Origin: Bradyrhizobium sp. ISRA464
Lineage (GTDB): Bacteria > Pseudomonadota > Alphaproteobacteria > Rhizobiales > Xanthobacteraceae
Assembly: GCF_029910095.1 (NCBI RefSeq)
Contig: NZ_CP094526.1
Coordinates: 7,943,501 to 8,007,500 of the forward strand
Length of the DNA: 64,000 nucleotides
Reading direction: 5' to 3'
The first letter of the stretch is position 1. Each line of letters begins with the position of its first letter. This document shows positions 46,630 through 54,581 of the stretch, piece by piece. The notes under the pieces were generated by a model that was not told the DNA's origin, searched no databases, and worked only from the letters and a program-made list of their open reading frames with translations. The translations under genes and the position numbers were made by a program.

Positions 46630-47172
46630 TCAATCGAACAGGCTCGGCGTGTGGTTCACGATCGCGCCTTCGATCTCCAGCATCTTCAGCTTGGTGACCA
46701 CGCCGCCATTGGCGGAGAAGCCGCCGGGCTTGTTGCCGGCCGCCAACACGCGGTGACAGGGCACGACGATCGGGCACGGGTTGCGGCCGAGCGCCTGCCC
46801 GACGTCGCGCGACAGCTCGACGCCGCCGAGCTGCTTGGCGATCTCGCCATAGGTCATGGTCTTGCCCGGCGGGATCTTGCGCGCGATGTCGTAAACACCG
46901 CGGTTGAACTCCGGCACGCCGTCAAGATCGAGCGCGATGTCGGCGAGGTCGTTCGGCTTTCCGGCCAACAGCTCGACCATGCCGTCGATCGCGTGCTGCA
47001 CCTCGGCCGGCGGGACCGCCTCTGTGGCGTCGCCGCTGCGCTGGAAGATGCGCTTGCGGGTCTTCTCCTCATTGCCCATCGGCAGTTGCACGCCGGTGAT
47101 GCCGTGTTCGCCCCAGACCACGCCGCAGGCGCCGATCGGAGTCTCGAATATCGCAAAATTCTGGCCGGTCAT
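46630..47172 (-). CDS. ogt: Methylated-DNA--protein-cysteine methyltransferase
   Basis: Suicide DNA-repair protein that transfers the methyl group from O6-methylguanine to its own Cys. It is 180 residues long. The active site is VVPCHRVLAAG, preceded by MTYGEIAKQLGG (DNA-binding helix) and ALGRNPCPI, and followed by GGFSANGG. No AraC/Ada domain, so Ogt type rather than Ada. Transcribed opposite to the flanking hydrolase genes. Confidence 0.95.
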   Translation of the reverse strand: MTGQNFAIFETPIGACGVVWGEHGITGVQLPMGNEEKTRKRIFQRSGDATEAVPPAEVQHAIDGMVELLAGKPNDLADIALDLDGVPEFNRGVYDIARKIPPGKTMTYGEIAKQLGGVELSRDVGQALGRNPCPIVVPCHRVLAAGNKPGGFSANGGVVTKLKMLEIEGAIVNHTPSLFD

Positions 47173-47324
47173 GGCTCGCTCCAGATGTTCCTTTAGATAT
47201 CTCTTGGCTCATGCTCCTGAACCTGATGTTGGACCGGAATCTAGGCTTGGAGAATGTTGCTATCCACCCGAATCCTGTGGGAACTTGCCGCAAATCAACA
47301 ACATCACCCAGTCTGCGAACCCCC

Positions 47325-48134
47325 ATGCAAAGCCTCCACGTCAACGGATTCGACATGCCCTATCTCGATATCGGCGCGGGCCCGCCGCTGGTCTGCGTGC
47401 ACGGCTCGCTGTGCGATTTCCGGATCTGGTCGGCCGTGCTGGGGCCGCTGACGCGCCAACATCGCGTGATCGCGGTCAGCCTGCGGCACTTCTTCCCGGC
47501 GCAATGGGACGGCGTTGGCGACACCTATTCGATCGCCCAGCACGTCGACGACGTGATCGCCTTCATCGAGAAGTTCGACACCAGGCCGGTCGACCTGATG
47601 GGCCACTCGCGCGGCGGCCACATCTCGTTCCGCGTCGCGCAGCGGCGGCCGGACCTGCTGCGCAAGCTGATCCTCGCCGAGCCCGGCGGCGAGCTCGACG
47701 GCACGCTCGATCCCGACTTCCAGCCCGGCCCCTCGCCGCTGGCGGCGCGGATCGCGGCCTCCGCCGACCTGATTGCGAAGGGCGACATCGATGGCGGCAT
47801 GCAGATCTTCATCGACGCGCTCGAGGGCCCCGGCGCCTGGCGGCGGCTGCCCGCCGCGCCGAAGCAATTGCTGCTCGACAACGCGATGACGCTGATCGGC
47901 CAGACCCGTGACAAGCGCCCGCCCTTCTCGAAGGCGGATGCGGAGGCGATCAGGACGCCGACGCTCTTCATCGGCGGCGCGAACACCAAGGGCGTGCTGC
48001 CGAAGGTGCTGCACGCCCTCGCCGCCAACGTGAAAGGCGCACGCGTCGAGATGATCCCGGGCACCACGCATCCGATGTTCGAGCAGGCGCCGCGGCGCTA
48101 TTGCGAGATCGTGCTGGAGTTTCTGGCGAGCTGA
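47325..48134 (+). CDS. Alpha/beta hydrolase
   Basis: A 269-residue alpha/beta hydrolase from ATG 47325 (MQSLHVNGFDMPYLDIGAG); there is no strong ribosome-binding site, and the frame is open upstream to 47211. The oxyanion strand is PLVCVHGSLCDFRIW. The nucleophile elbow is LMGHSRGGHISF (Ser in GHSRG), the acid is probably Asp or Glu in PTLFIGG region, and the His is in IPGTTHPMF. Substrate unknown. No signal peptide. Confidence 0.88.
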   Translation: MQSLHVNGFDMPYLDIGAGPPLVCVHGSLCDFRIWSAVLGPLTRQHRVIAVSLRHFFPAQWDGVGDTYSIAQHVDDVIAFIEKFDTRPVDLMGHSRGGHISFRVAQRRPDLLRKLILAEPGGELDGTLDPDFQPGPSPLAARIAASADLIAKGDIDGGMQIFIDALEGPGAWRRLPAAPKQLLLDNAMTLIGQTRDKRPPFSKADAEAIRTPTLFIGGANTKGVLPKVLHALAANVKGARVEMIPGTTHPMFEQAPRRYCEIVLEFLAS

Positions 48135-48147
48135 TTGCTGGCCTCTT

Positions 48148-48274
48148 CACTTCGCCCCGCTTGCGGGGAGAGGTCGGCGCGCGCCGGGTGAGGGGGTACA
48201 GGTCTGGCCAACTGCATCACTCGCGGAGAGAGCCCCTCATCCCGACCCTCCCCGCGCAAAGCAGGGAGAGGGAG
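48148..48274. repeat. Palindromic intergenic repeat, family A, copy 3
   Basis: About 125 bp from CCCCGCTTGCGGGGAGAGG, through GGCGCGCGCC and GGGTGAGGGG, to CCCTCATCCCGACCCTCCCCG and GCAGGGAGAGGG. Lies between the convergent alpha/beta hydrolase and carboxymuconolactone decarboxylase-like genes. Confidence 0.8.
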
Positions 48275-48285
48275 AACGCCCGTTC

Positions 48286-48741
48286 TTACACTTTCCACGC
48301 GCCGACCGGCTGGCGCACGGCGACGTTGAGCCGATTCCATACGTTGATGGCGGCGATCGCGAGAACGAGCGCGGCGAGCTGGCGTTCGTCGAAATGCTTG
48401 TCGGCCTCGTTCCAGATCGCGTCCGGCACCGGATCCTCGCGGTCGCTGAGCCGGGTCAGCGCTTCCGTCAGCGCCAGCGCGGCGCGCTCGGCTTCGGTGA
48501 AATAGGGTGTGTCGCGCCACGCCGCGACGGCGAACAGCCGCTCATCGGTCTGACCGGCGCGCTTGGCGAGCTTCGGATGCATGTCGACGCAGACGCTGCA
48601 GCCGTTGATCTGGCTGGCGCGCAAATGGACCAATTCGAGCAGCCGTTCCGGCAGCCCCTGCTTGGTGCTCTCGTTGAGCGCCTGGATCGCCTTCATGGCC
48701 TCGGGAATGACCATGACCGGGTGGTTCATACGGGCTTGCAT
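48286..48741 (-). CDS. Carboxymuconolactone decarboxylase/AhpD-like protein
   Basis: A 151-residue AhpD-fold protein from ATG 48741 (MQARMNHPVMVIPEAM), AGGAGA 8 bp upstream; a start 24 bp earlier overlaps that site. The motif LVHLRASQINGCSVCVDMHPKLAKRAG has the redox Cys-x-x-Cys followed by His, typical of peroxidase-like CMD proteins. It is transcribed divergently from an ECF41-like sigma factor, and genes of this type are the usual neighbours and targets of ECF41 sigma factors. No partner reductase is adjacent. Confidence 0.92.
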   Translation of the reverse strand: MQARMNHPVMVIPEAMKAIQALNESTKQGLPERLLELVHLRASQINGCSVCVDMHPKLAKRAGQTDERLFAVAAWRDTPYFTEAERAALALTEALTRLSDREDPVPDAIWNEADKHFDERQLAALVLAIAAINVWNRLNVAVRQPVGAWKV

Positions 48742-48770
48742 GGTGTCAGTCTCCTGCTTTTGCATTTTTT

Positions 48771-48798
48771 GACGCGGCCGTGCCGATCTGCTGTCACA
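48771..48798 (-). promoter_or_regulatory. Possible minus-strand ECF41-type promoter for the CMD-like gene
   Basis: On the minus strand TGTGACA (complement of 48792-48798) is followed after 17 bases by CGTC (complement of 48771-48774), about 30 bp from the CMD-like start. It shares its -35 with the plus-strand promoter because TGTCACA and TGTGACA differ by one base. One spacing unit longer than expected, so tentative. Confidence 0.4.
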
Positions 48799-48818
48799 TC
48801 GGCCGGATTTGCTCCGTC
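48792..48818 (+). promoter_or_regulatory. ECF41-consensus promoter upstream of the sigma factor gene
   Basis: TGTCACA at 48792-48798, then exactly 16 bases, then CGTC at 48815-48818. This is the motif I recall as the published ECF41 target (TGTCACA-n16-CGTC). It lies 36 bp upstream of the sigma factor ATG, so the gene probably controls itself. A perfect 24-bp palindrome at 48811-48834 overlaps the CGTC box and the likely start site. Confidence 0.75.
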
Positions 48819-48854
48819 ATGGCCATGACGGAGCGGACAAAGGGAATGTGACCG

Positions 48855-49721
48855 ATGGACGGGAAAAAATTTCTGGCCGAGCAGTTCGAGGCCAACCGGC
48901 CCCGCTTGCGGGCTGTGGCTTATCGCATGCTGGGCTCGACGGCCGAGGTCGATGACGCCGTGCAGGAAACCTGGCTGCGGCTGAGCCGCACTGACGCCGC
49001 GTCCGTCGACAATCTCGGTGGCTTCCTGACCACCGTGATCTCTCGCATCTGCCTGGACATGCTGAGGTCGCGCAAATCGCGCCGCGAGGAGCCGATGGGC
49101 CCTCAGGTGCCGGAGCCGGTCGCCGACAACGACAGCGAACGGGAGGCCGAAATGGCCGATTCCGTCGGCGCCGCACTTCTGGTGGTGCTCGAAACGCTGG
49201 CGCCGGCCGAGCGGCTCGCTTTCGTGCTGCACGACATGTTCGCGGTGCCGTTCGAGGAGATCGCGCCGATCGTCGGCCGCACACCGGCCGCCGCGCGACA
49301 GCTCGCCAGCCGCGCGCGGCGCCGTGTGCAGGGCACGCCGCCCGCGCTGGACACCGACCTCAGCCGGCAGCGTGGAGTCGTCGAGGCGTTCCTCGCGGCA
49401 TCCCGCAACGGCGATTTCGAGGGGCTGCTCGCGGTGCTCGATCCTGACGTGGTGGTGCGCGCCGATCAGGCCGCGCAGCGCCTCGGCTCGCTGCCGGAAA
49501 TCCGTGGCGCTGCGGCCGTCGCCCAAGCCTTCAAGGGTCGCGCACAGGCAGCAAGACCCGCGCTCGTCGATGGCGAGATCGGCGCGGCCGTCATCCTCGG
49601 CGGCCAGTTGCGCGTCGTGCTGCGGATCACGATCGCGGGCGACAGGATCGCTGCAATCGACGCGGTCGCCGAAGCCGCGCAGATCGAAACGTTCGATGTC
49701 GAAGTGTTCGATCGCAACTGA
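48855..49721 (+). CDS. ECF sigma factor, SigJ/ECF41-like, with C-terminal SnoaL-like domain
   Basis: A 288-residue extracytoplasmic-function sigma factor. Sigma-2 region is FEANRPRLRAVAYRMLGSTAEVDDAVQETWLRL, sigma-4 is LETLAPAERLAFVLHDMFAVPFEEIAPIVGRTPAAARQLASRARRRVQG. Residues about 175-288 form the fused SnoaL-like regulatory domain that replaces an anti-sigma factor in this group. The DGGG-type motif normally seen in ECF41 C-terminal domains is not present; the corresponding place reads VRADQAAQRLG, so the control may differ. Divergent from its probable target, the CMD-like gene. Confidence in the subgroup is helped by the promoter match. Confidence 0.85.
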   Translation: MDGKKFLAEQFEANRPRLRAVAYRMLGSTAEVDDAVQETWLRLSRTDAASVDNLGGFLTTVISRICLDMLRSRKSRREEPMGPQVPEPVADNDSEREAEMADSVGAALLVVLETLAPAERLAFVLHDMFAVPFEEIAPIVGRTPAAARQLASRARRRVQGTPPALDTDLSRQRGVVEAFLAASRNGDFEGLLAVLDPDVVVRADQAAQRLGSLPEIRGAAAVAQAFKGRAQAARPALVDGEIGAAVILGGQLRVVLRITIAGDRIAAIDAVAEAAQIETFDVEVFDRN

Positions 49722-49872
49722 CGCGGCTGAGGCGGGGCGAGGTCGCTTGCCGCAACCCGTCGCATGGCCGCGCCCAAGCCATAACAGAACATTATATTTT
49801 TCAATGGCTTACATGAATCGAAAAACGAAGTATTGACCATTCGCGGTCAGCGCCGTAGCCTCGATTTCGAAC

Positions 49873-49884
49873 ACGGAATTCCGT
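49873..49884 (+). promoter_or_regulatory. Palindrome ahead of the GntR-family gene (possible operator)
   Basis: ACGGAATTCCGT, a perfect 12-bp palindrome 12 bp before the GntR start codon, partly repeated by ATTCC just after. Autoregulating FadR-type repressors often bind such sites near their own start. No experimental basis here. Confidence 0.35.
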
Positions 49885-49896
49885 ATTCCATCATGG

Positions 49897-50580
49897 ATGG
49901 CCGGCATGATCCCGTTGGACCCGCTTCCGAACCTGATCGACCAAGTCTATGGGCGGATATTGGAGGCGATCATCGATCGCACGTTGCTGCCCGGCCAGCG
50001 CATCACCCAGAACGAACTCGCCGAGAAGCTCGGCGTCTCGCGCCAGCCGGTCTCGCACGCGTTGCATCTGTTGCACCGGCAAGGCCTCGTCGCGGAAAGC
50101 GGCAGGCGCGGCTTCGAGGTGACGCAGCTCGATCCGCTGCGCATCCGCCAGCTCTATGAAGTCCGCGGCGCGATCGACGCACTGGCGGCGCGGCTCGCGG
50201 CTGCGCGCGTGAAGGAGGACGCGGCGGGACGCATGCAGCTCGCGACGGCGCTCGAGGCCGGGCGCGCGATCGACGGCGACACGCCGCTGTCGCGTCTGAT
50301 CGCACTCGACGTCGACTTTCACAGCGCGATCTATCGTCTCGCCGGTAACTCCGCGATCGAGGAAATGATCGCGCCGCAATGGCCGCATATGCGCCGCTCG
50401 ATGGCGACCGTGCTCGCCGAGCTCGATTATCGCGACAGCGCCTGGACCGAGCACGAGGCCATCGCCGCGCAGATTTTTTCCGGCAATGCCGCGGCCGCCG
50501 AGGCCGCGGCGCTCGCGCATGCGCAGACGGCAGGACGGATGACGGAGCAGAAACTGAGGGCAATCGACGTGGCGGCGTAG
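49897..50580 (+). CDS. GntR/FadR-family regulator (FCD domain)
   Basis: A 227-residue repressor. The winged helix is PNLIDQVYGRILEAIIDRTLLPGQRITQNELAEKLGVSRQPVSHALHLLHRQGLV. The C-terminal FCD ligand domain shows RQLYEVRGAIDALAARLAA and the metal or ligand His/Asp in DVDFHSAIYRLAGNSAIEEM. ATG 49906 is a second start candidate. It is followed, after a repeat, by the phytanoyl-CoA dioxygenase-like and SAF-domain genes, which it probably controls. Confidence 0.88.
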   Translation: MAGMIPLDPLPNLIDQVYGRILEAIIDRTLLPGQRITQNELAEKLGVSRQPVSHALHLLHRQGLVAESGRRGFEVTQLDPLRIRQLYEVRGAIDALAARLAAARVKEDAAGRMQLATALEAGRAIDGDTPLSRLIALDVDFHSAIYRLAGNSAIEEMIAPQWPHMRRSMATVLAELDYRDSAWTEHEAIAAQIFSGNAAAAEAAALAHAQTAGRMTEQKLRAIDVAA

Positions 50581-50590
50581 CTCCCGGCCG

Positions 50591-50688
50591 TCCTCATCCT
50601 GAGGAGCGGCGCAGCCGCGTCTCGAAGGATGAGCCAGCGAGGCCTCATGATTCGAGACGCGCGAAGACGCGCTCCTCACCATGAGGGG
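50591..50688. repeat. Palindromic intergenic repeat, family B, copy 2
   Basis: About 98 bp. CATCCTGAGGAGCGGCGCAG and GCGTCTCGAAGGATGAG on the left fold against ATGATTCGAGACGCGC and GCGCTCCTCACCATGAGG on the right. Lies between the GntR and phytanoyl-CoA dioxygenase-like genes. Confidence 0.7.
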
Positions 50689-50717
50689 AGAGAGAATAAC
50701 AACAGGAGGAAAGCACC

Positions 50718-51518
50718 ATGAAACTGACCCCAGAGCAGGTCGAATTTTTCCACCGCGAAGGCTGGCTGTTCCTGCCCGAACTGTTCAGCCAGGAAGAGGT
50801 CGATTTCCTCGCGCGCGAGGCGGTCTCGATCTATGACGCCAACCGCCCGGAGGTATGGCGCGAGAAGAGTGGCGCGCCGCGCACCGCCTTTGCGGCGCAC
50901 CTCTACAACGAAGCGTTCGGAGTTCTCGGCGCCCATCCGCGCATGATCGAACCGATCGAGCAGATCTTCGGCGAGAAGGTCTACATGCATCAGTTCAAGA
51001 TCAACGCGAAGGCGGCCTTCACCGGCGACGTCTGGCAATGGCACCAAGACTACGGCACCTGGAAGCGCGACGACGGCATGCCAGAGCCGCGGGCGATGAA
51101 CATCGCGATCTTCCTCGACGAGGTGATGCCGATCAACGGCCCCCTGATGCTGGTGCCGAAGAGCCAGGACGCCGGCGACCTCAAGGCCTCGCACGATCTT
51201 GAGACCACGTCCTACCCGCTGTGGACGCTGGATGAGGAGACCGTCACGCGGCTGGTGAAGCAGGGCGGCATCGTCGCGCCGACCGGCAAGCCCGGCGGCA
51301 TGCTGATGTTCCACGGCAACCTGGTGCACGGATCGAGCGGCAACATCACGCCCTACCCGCGCAAGATCGTCTACCTGACGCTGAATGCGGTCTCGAACTA
51401 CATCCGCACCCCGACGCGGCCGGACTACATCGCGCACCGCGATTTCACCCCGATCAAGACCGTGGACGACGACGCGTTGCTGCGGTTGGCACGTGCGCCG
51501 CGGCAGGCGGCGGAGTAA
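50718..51518 (+). CDS. Phytanoyl-CoA dioxygenase-family (PhyH) oxygenase
   Basis: A 266-residue Fe(II)/2-oxoglutarate-dependent oxygenase. GAGGAAAG lies upstream of ATG 50718. The facial triad is His-x-Asp in VWQWHQDYGTW and the distal His in FHGNLVHGSSGN; the 2-oxoglutarate Arg is in YPRKIVYLTLNA. N-terminal LTPEQVEFFHREGWLFLPELFS is typical of the family. Substrate unknown: ectoine hydroxylases and small-molecule hydroxylases have this fold. It and the next gene are likely targets of the GntR regulator. Confidence 0.9.
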   Translation: MKLTPEQVEFFHREGWLFLPELFSQEEVDFLAREAVSIYDANRPEVWREKSGAPRTAFAAHLYNEAFGVLGAHPRMIEPIEQIFGEKVYMHQFKINAKAAFTGDVWQWHQDYGTWKRDDGMPEPRAMNIAIFLDEVMPINGPLMLVPKSQDAGDLKASHDLETTSYPLWTLDEETVTRLVKQGGIVAPTGKPGGMLMFHGNLVHGSSGNITPYPRKIVYLTLNAVSNYIRTPTRPDYIAHRDFTPIKTVDDDALLRLARAPRQAAE

Positions 51519-51533
51519 CAATCACGCACACCT

Positions 51534-51624
51534 CGTCATGCCTGGCCTTGTGCCGGGCATCCAAGTCTTGACACGATCGCTGCGGCAGAAGACGTGGATG
51601 GCCGGGCCCAAGCCCGGCCATGAC
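51534..51624. repeat. Palindromic intergenic repeat, family E
   Basis: About 90 bp. CGTCATGCCTGGCCTTGTGC and GGGCATCCAAGTC on the left answer GTGGATGGCCGGGCCCAAGC and CCGGCCATGAC on the right. It lies between the oxygenase and dehydrogenase genes, so both may still be cotranscribed through it. Confidence 0.65.
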
Positions 51625-51674
51625 AGAAGCTAGGCAGCGATGCTGCACCTCACGACATTTCGCGGATCCATATC

Positions 51675-52982
51675 ATGAACCTGTATCACCTCCTCAAAAC
51701 CCGCGCCGCAGCCGGAAAGCCCGTTCGCGTCGCTCTCATCGGCGCCGGAAAATTCGGCTCGATGTTCCTGTCGCAGGTGCCGCATACGCCGGGGCTCGAG
51801 GTGCCCGTGATCGTCGATCTCGACCGTGATCGCGCGCGCGAGGCGTGCCGCACGGTTGGCTGGGATGACGAGCGGATCAAGGCGACCATTTTCACCGACG
51901 ACGGCGCGCGGGCGATCGCCGGCGGCGCATTCGACGTGGTGGTGGAAGCGACCGGCAATCCTGCGGTCGGCATCCGCCATGCCCGCGCGGCGATCGCCGC
52001 CGGCAAGCATGTCGTGATGGTCAATGTCGAGGCCGACGTGCTGGCGGGACCGCTGCTGGCCGACGAAGCGCGGAAAGCCGGCGTGGTCTACTCGCTCGCC
52101 TATGGCGACCAGCCGGCGCTGACGGCGGAGATGGTCGATTGGGCGCGCGCAACGGGCTTCCGCGTGGTCGCCGCTGGCAAGGGCACGAAGTACCTGCCCG
52201 CCTATCACGACGTGACGCCGGAGGGCGTGTGGCAGCATTACGGTCTCACGGCCGGCGAGGCGCAATCCGCCGGCATGAATCCGCAGATGTTCAACTCCTT
52301 CCTCGACGGCACCAAATCCGCGATCGAGATGGCGGCGATCGCCAACGCCTGCACCCTCGACGTGCCGTCGGACGGATTGCTGTTTCCGCCGTGCGGGGTC
52401 GACGACCTGCCGCATGTGATGCGGCCGCGCGAGGCGGGCGGTGTGCTGGAGAAATCCGGCATCGTGGAGGTGGTGTCGTCGCTGGAGCGCGACGGCCGAC
52501 CGGTGTTCCGCGACCTGCGCTGGGGTGTCTATGTGGTGCTGGAAGCGCCGAATGATTATGCCGCGGACTGCTTCAAGCAATACGGCCTCAAGACCGATGC
52601 ATCGGGCCGTTTTGCCGCGATGTACAAGCCCTATCATCTGATCGGGCTCGAACTGAACATCTCCATCCTGTCGGCCGCGCTGCGCAACGAGCCGACCGGG
52701 CAGCCGCGCGGCTTCCGCGGTGATGTCGCGGCAGTGGCGAAACGCAATCTGCGCGCCGGCGAGATGCTCGACGGCGAAGGCGGCTACACGGTGTGGGGAA
52801 AGCTGATGCCGGCATCCGCCAGCCTCGCCGCCGGCGCGCTGCCGATCGGGCTCGCGCATCGTGTCAAGCTGAAGAACGACGTCGCCCATGGCGCGGTGGT
52901 GCGCTGGAGCGATGTCGAGGTCGACGAGAGCAACGACACGATCAAGACGCGCAAGGCGATGGAAGCGGCGTTCTCGCGCTGA
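51675..52982 (+). CDS. NAD(P)-dependent dehydrogenase with C-terminal SAF-type domain
   Basis: A 435-residue protein. The Rossmann motif is VRVALIGAGKFGSMFL and the acidic strand VIVDLDRDRAR, resembling homoserine dehydrogenase and Gfo/Idh/MocA enzymes. The catalytic-looking middle part reads GDQPALTAEMVDWARATGF and AAGKGTKYLPAYHDVTPE. The C-terminal 90 residues (AKRNLRAGEMLDGEGGYTVWGKL) resemble a SAF domain as in FlgA-like proteins. Such proteins belong to branched sugar-acid or hydroxy-acid catabolism, which fits the PhyH neighbour. Reaction not assignable. Confidence 0.75.
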   Translation: MNLYHLLKTRAAAGKPVRVALIGAGKFGSMFLSQVPHTPGLEVPVIVDLDRDRAREACRTVGWDDERIKATIFTDDGARAIAGGAFDVVVEATGNPAVGIRHARAAIAAGKHVVMVNVEADVLAGPLLADEARKAGVVYSLAYGDQPALTAEMVDWARATGFRVVAAGKGTKYLPAYHDVTPEGVWQHYGLTAGEAQSAGMNPQMFNSFLDGTKSAIEMAAIANACTLDVPSDGLLFPPCGVDDLPHVMRPREAGGVLEKSGIVEVVSSLERDGRPVFRDLRWGVYVVLEAPNDYAADCFKQYGLKTDASGRFAAMYKPYHLIGLELNISILSAALRNEPTGQPRGFRGDVAAVAKRNLRAGEMLDGEGGYTVWGKLMPASASLAAGALPIGLAHRVKLKNDVAHGAVVRWSDVEVDESNDTIKTRKAMEAAFSR

Positions 52983-53019
52983 TGCCCCCTGCCGTTTGCT
53001 CTAATTGAGAGTGCTTCGT

Positions 53020-53166
53020 CACCTCTCCCCGCGCTTTGCGGGGAGAGGTCGGATCGCGTCAGCGATCCGGGTGAGGGGCGGGGTATGCCGCTAACCGAGC
53101 CGCGAAGTGCTCGCCGGATGGAGTCCCTCACCCAACCCCTCTCCCCGCAAGAGCGGGGAGAGGGAG
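53020..53166. repeat. Palindromic intergenic repeat, family A, copy 4
   Basis: About 147 bp. CACCTCTCCCCGCGCTTTGC and GGGGAGAGG start it, then GGATCGCGTCAGCGATCC and GGGTGAGGGG, and CCCTCACCCAACCCCTCTCC with GAGCGGGGAGAGGG close it. The clearest of the four copies. Between convergent genes. Confidence 0.85.
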
Positions 53167-53190
53167 TTGAGAGAGCCCGACCACAATGAC

Positions 53191-54276
53191 TCACGGCAGC
53201 AACCGGCTCGCCTTCGCCAGCTTGAACCATTTGCGAAACATCACTTCGGTGTCCATCATCTCGGTGAAGCCCGCCTGGTTGATCTTGACCGTCGAGACGA
53301 TCGAGGGCGGGCCGGGCTCAGTCTGCCCATAGCGCATGCTGTAATCGGCATACTGGAACGACAGGCCGACGAATTCTTCGAGGCCGGGCGCGATCAGACC
53401 GTGCGCCTTGCGCAGCTCGTCCCACGACGCAATCCATTTCGGATATTCCCGCGCGAGCGACAGCGGCATGTGCCGGCCGGGCTTCATCTCAAGCGCATCC
53501 GCGACCGCCGGCCAGATGTTTTCCCAGGTGAAGACGTCGCCATTGGTGACGTTGAAGGCTTCGTTGCGCGCGGTCTCGGCCTCGCCCGACCAGGCGATTG
53601 CGCGGGCCAGGAGATCGACATCGACGGCTTGCGCCACGCGCGGCGCGCCACCGGGATAGTCGAGCGGCTTGCCTTCCGCGCGCAGCATGGCGGCATAGAC
53701 GCCGAGCGGCGGGATCAGGTCCATCGCGCCGCCCATGGCCTCGCCGATGATCAACACGGGACGCAGGATGCTCCAATGCCAGCGCTTGCCCTGTTGCAGG
53801 TCGCGCAGGAAATTCTCCTGCGCCCAATAGAAGTTCGGCTGCTCGTACATTTCCGAACGGCCTTCGCGCGCCGGCACCGTGAGCGGCCGGACATGGACGC
53901 CATAGGCCTTGGTGCCCTGCAGCAGTGCGACGTGCTTCAATCCGGGCGCGACCGGTTCGAGCGCGCCCATCAGATTGCGCAGCATCAGGTCGTTGGTCGC
54001 GATCTGCTGCGCGTCGCGCCAGCCGTCGACCAGGTTCGGCGCTTCATAGAGCGCGGCATAGATCAGATGGGTCGCACCGCTGAGCTCGGCCGCCGCGCGC
54101 CGGCAATCCTCCGTGCTCGTCAGGTCGATCGGCACGTGACGCGCGCCATAGAGATCGCGCGGCTTGCGGCGCGACAGCGCAACGCGCTCGCAATCGGGCG
54201 ATGCGCCGAAGTGTCGCAAGGCGGCGCTGCCCACGAGGCCGGTTGCGCCGGCGACCACGACTTTCTTGTTGGCCAT
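53191..54276 (-). CDS. PRISE-like SDR (atypical extended short-chain dehydrogenase)
   Basis: A 361-residue extended SDR. The nucleotide motif is VVVAGATGLVGSAALRHF, with an Arg-rich SRRKPRDLYG that favours NADPH. The region QGTKAYGVHV and NFYWAQENFLRDL is typical of progesterone-5-beta-reductase/iridoid-synthase-like enzymes (PRISE), which reduce enones. No signal peptide or membrane segment. Substrate unknown. It is opposite in direction to the genes on both sides. Confidence 0.8.
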   Translation of the reverse strand: MANKKVVVAGATGLVGSAALRHFGASPDCERVALSRRKPRDLYGARHVPIDLTSTEDCRRAAAELSGATHLIYAALYEAPNLVDGWRDAQQIATNDLMLRNLMGALEPVAPGLKHVALLQGTKAYGVHVRPLTVPAREGRSEMYEQPNFYWAQENFLRDLQQGKRWHWSILRPVLIIGEAMGGAMDLIPPLGVYAAMLRAEGKPLDYPGGAPRVAQAVDVDLLARAIAWSGEAETARNEAFNVTNGDVFTWENIWPAVADALEMKPGRHMPLSLAREYPKWIASWDELRKAHGLIAPGLEEFVGLSFQYADYSMRYGQTEPGPPSIVSTVKINQAGFTEMMDTEVMFRKWFKLAKASRLLP

Positions 54277-54581
54277 GTCCTTGAACTCCCATCACACTCG
54301 CCTCTATTGCGTAGCAGATCGCGGTGCCTCGGGCAGCGTCCGCCTTGCTCTTCGCATCGCGGAATCTCCACTGGCGTTCGCAGCTGCAATGAGCGCGGAC
54401 GCTTGATTTCCCTTCACGAACGGTCATCCTGATCGCGGAACCGCACGCGCGGGCATCCGCCAACAAGAGCCCGTCGAGGGCCACCAGTCACACTCACTAC
54501 AGCAACGTCGATCGATCGGCGAAGACAGACGGCAGCAAGATCGTTCCCTTGTCGAGGTATCGGCAAACAGGAGGGAAACGC

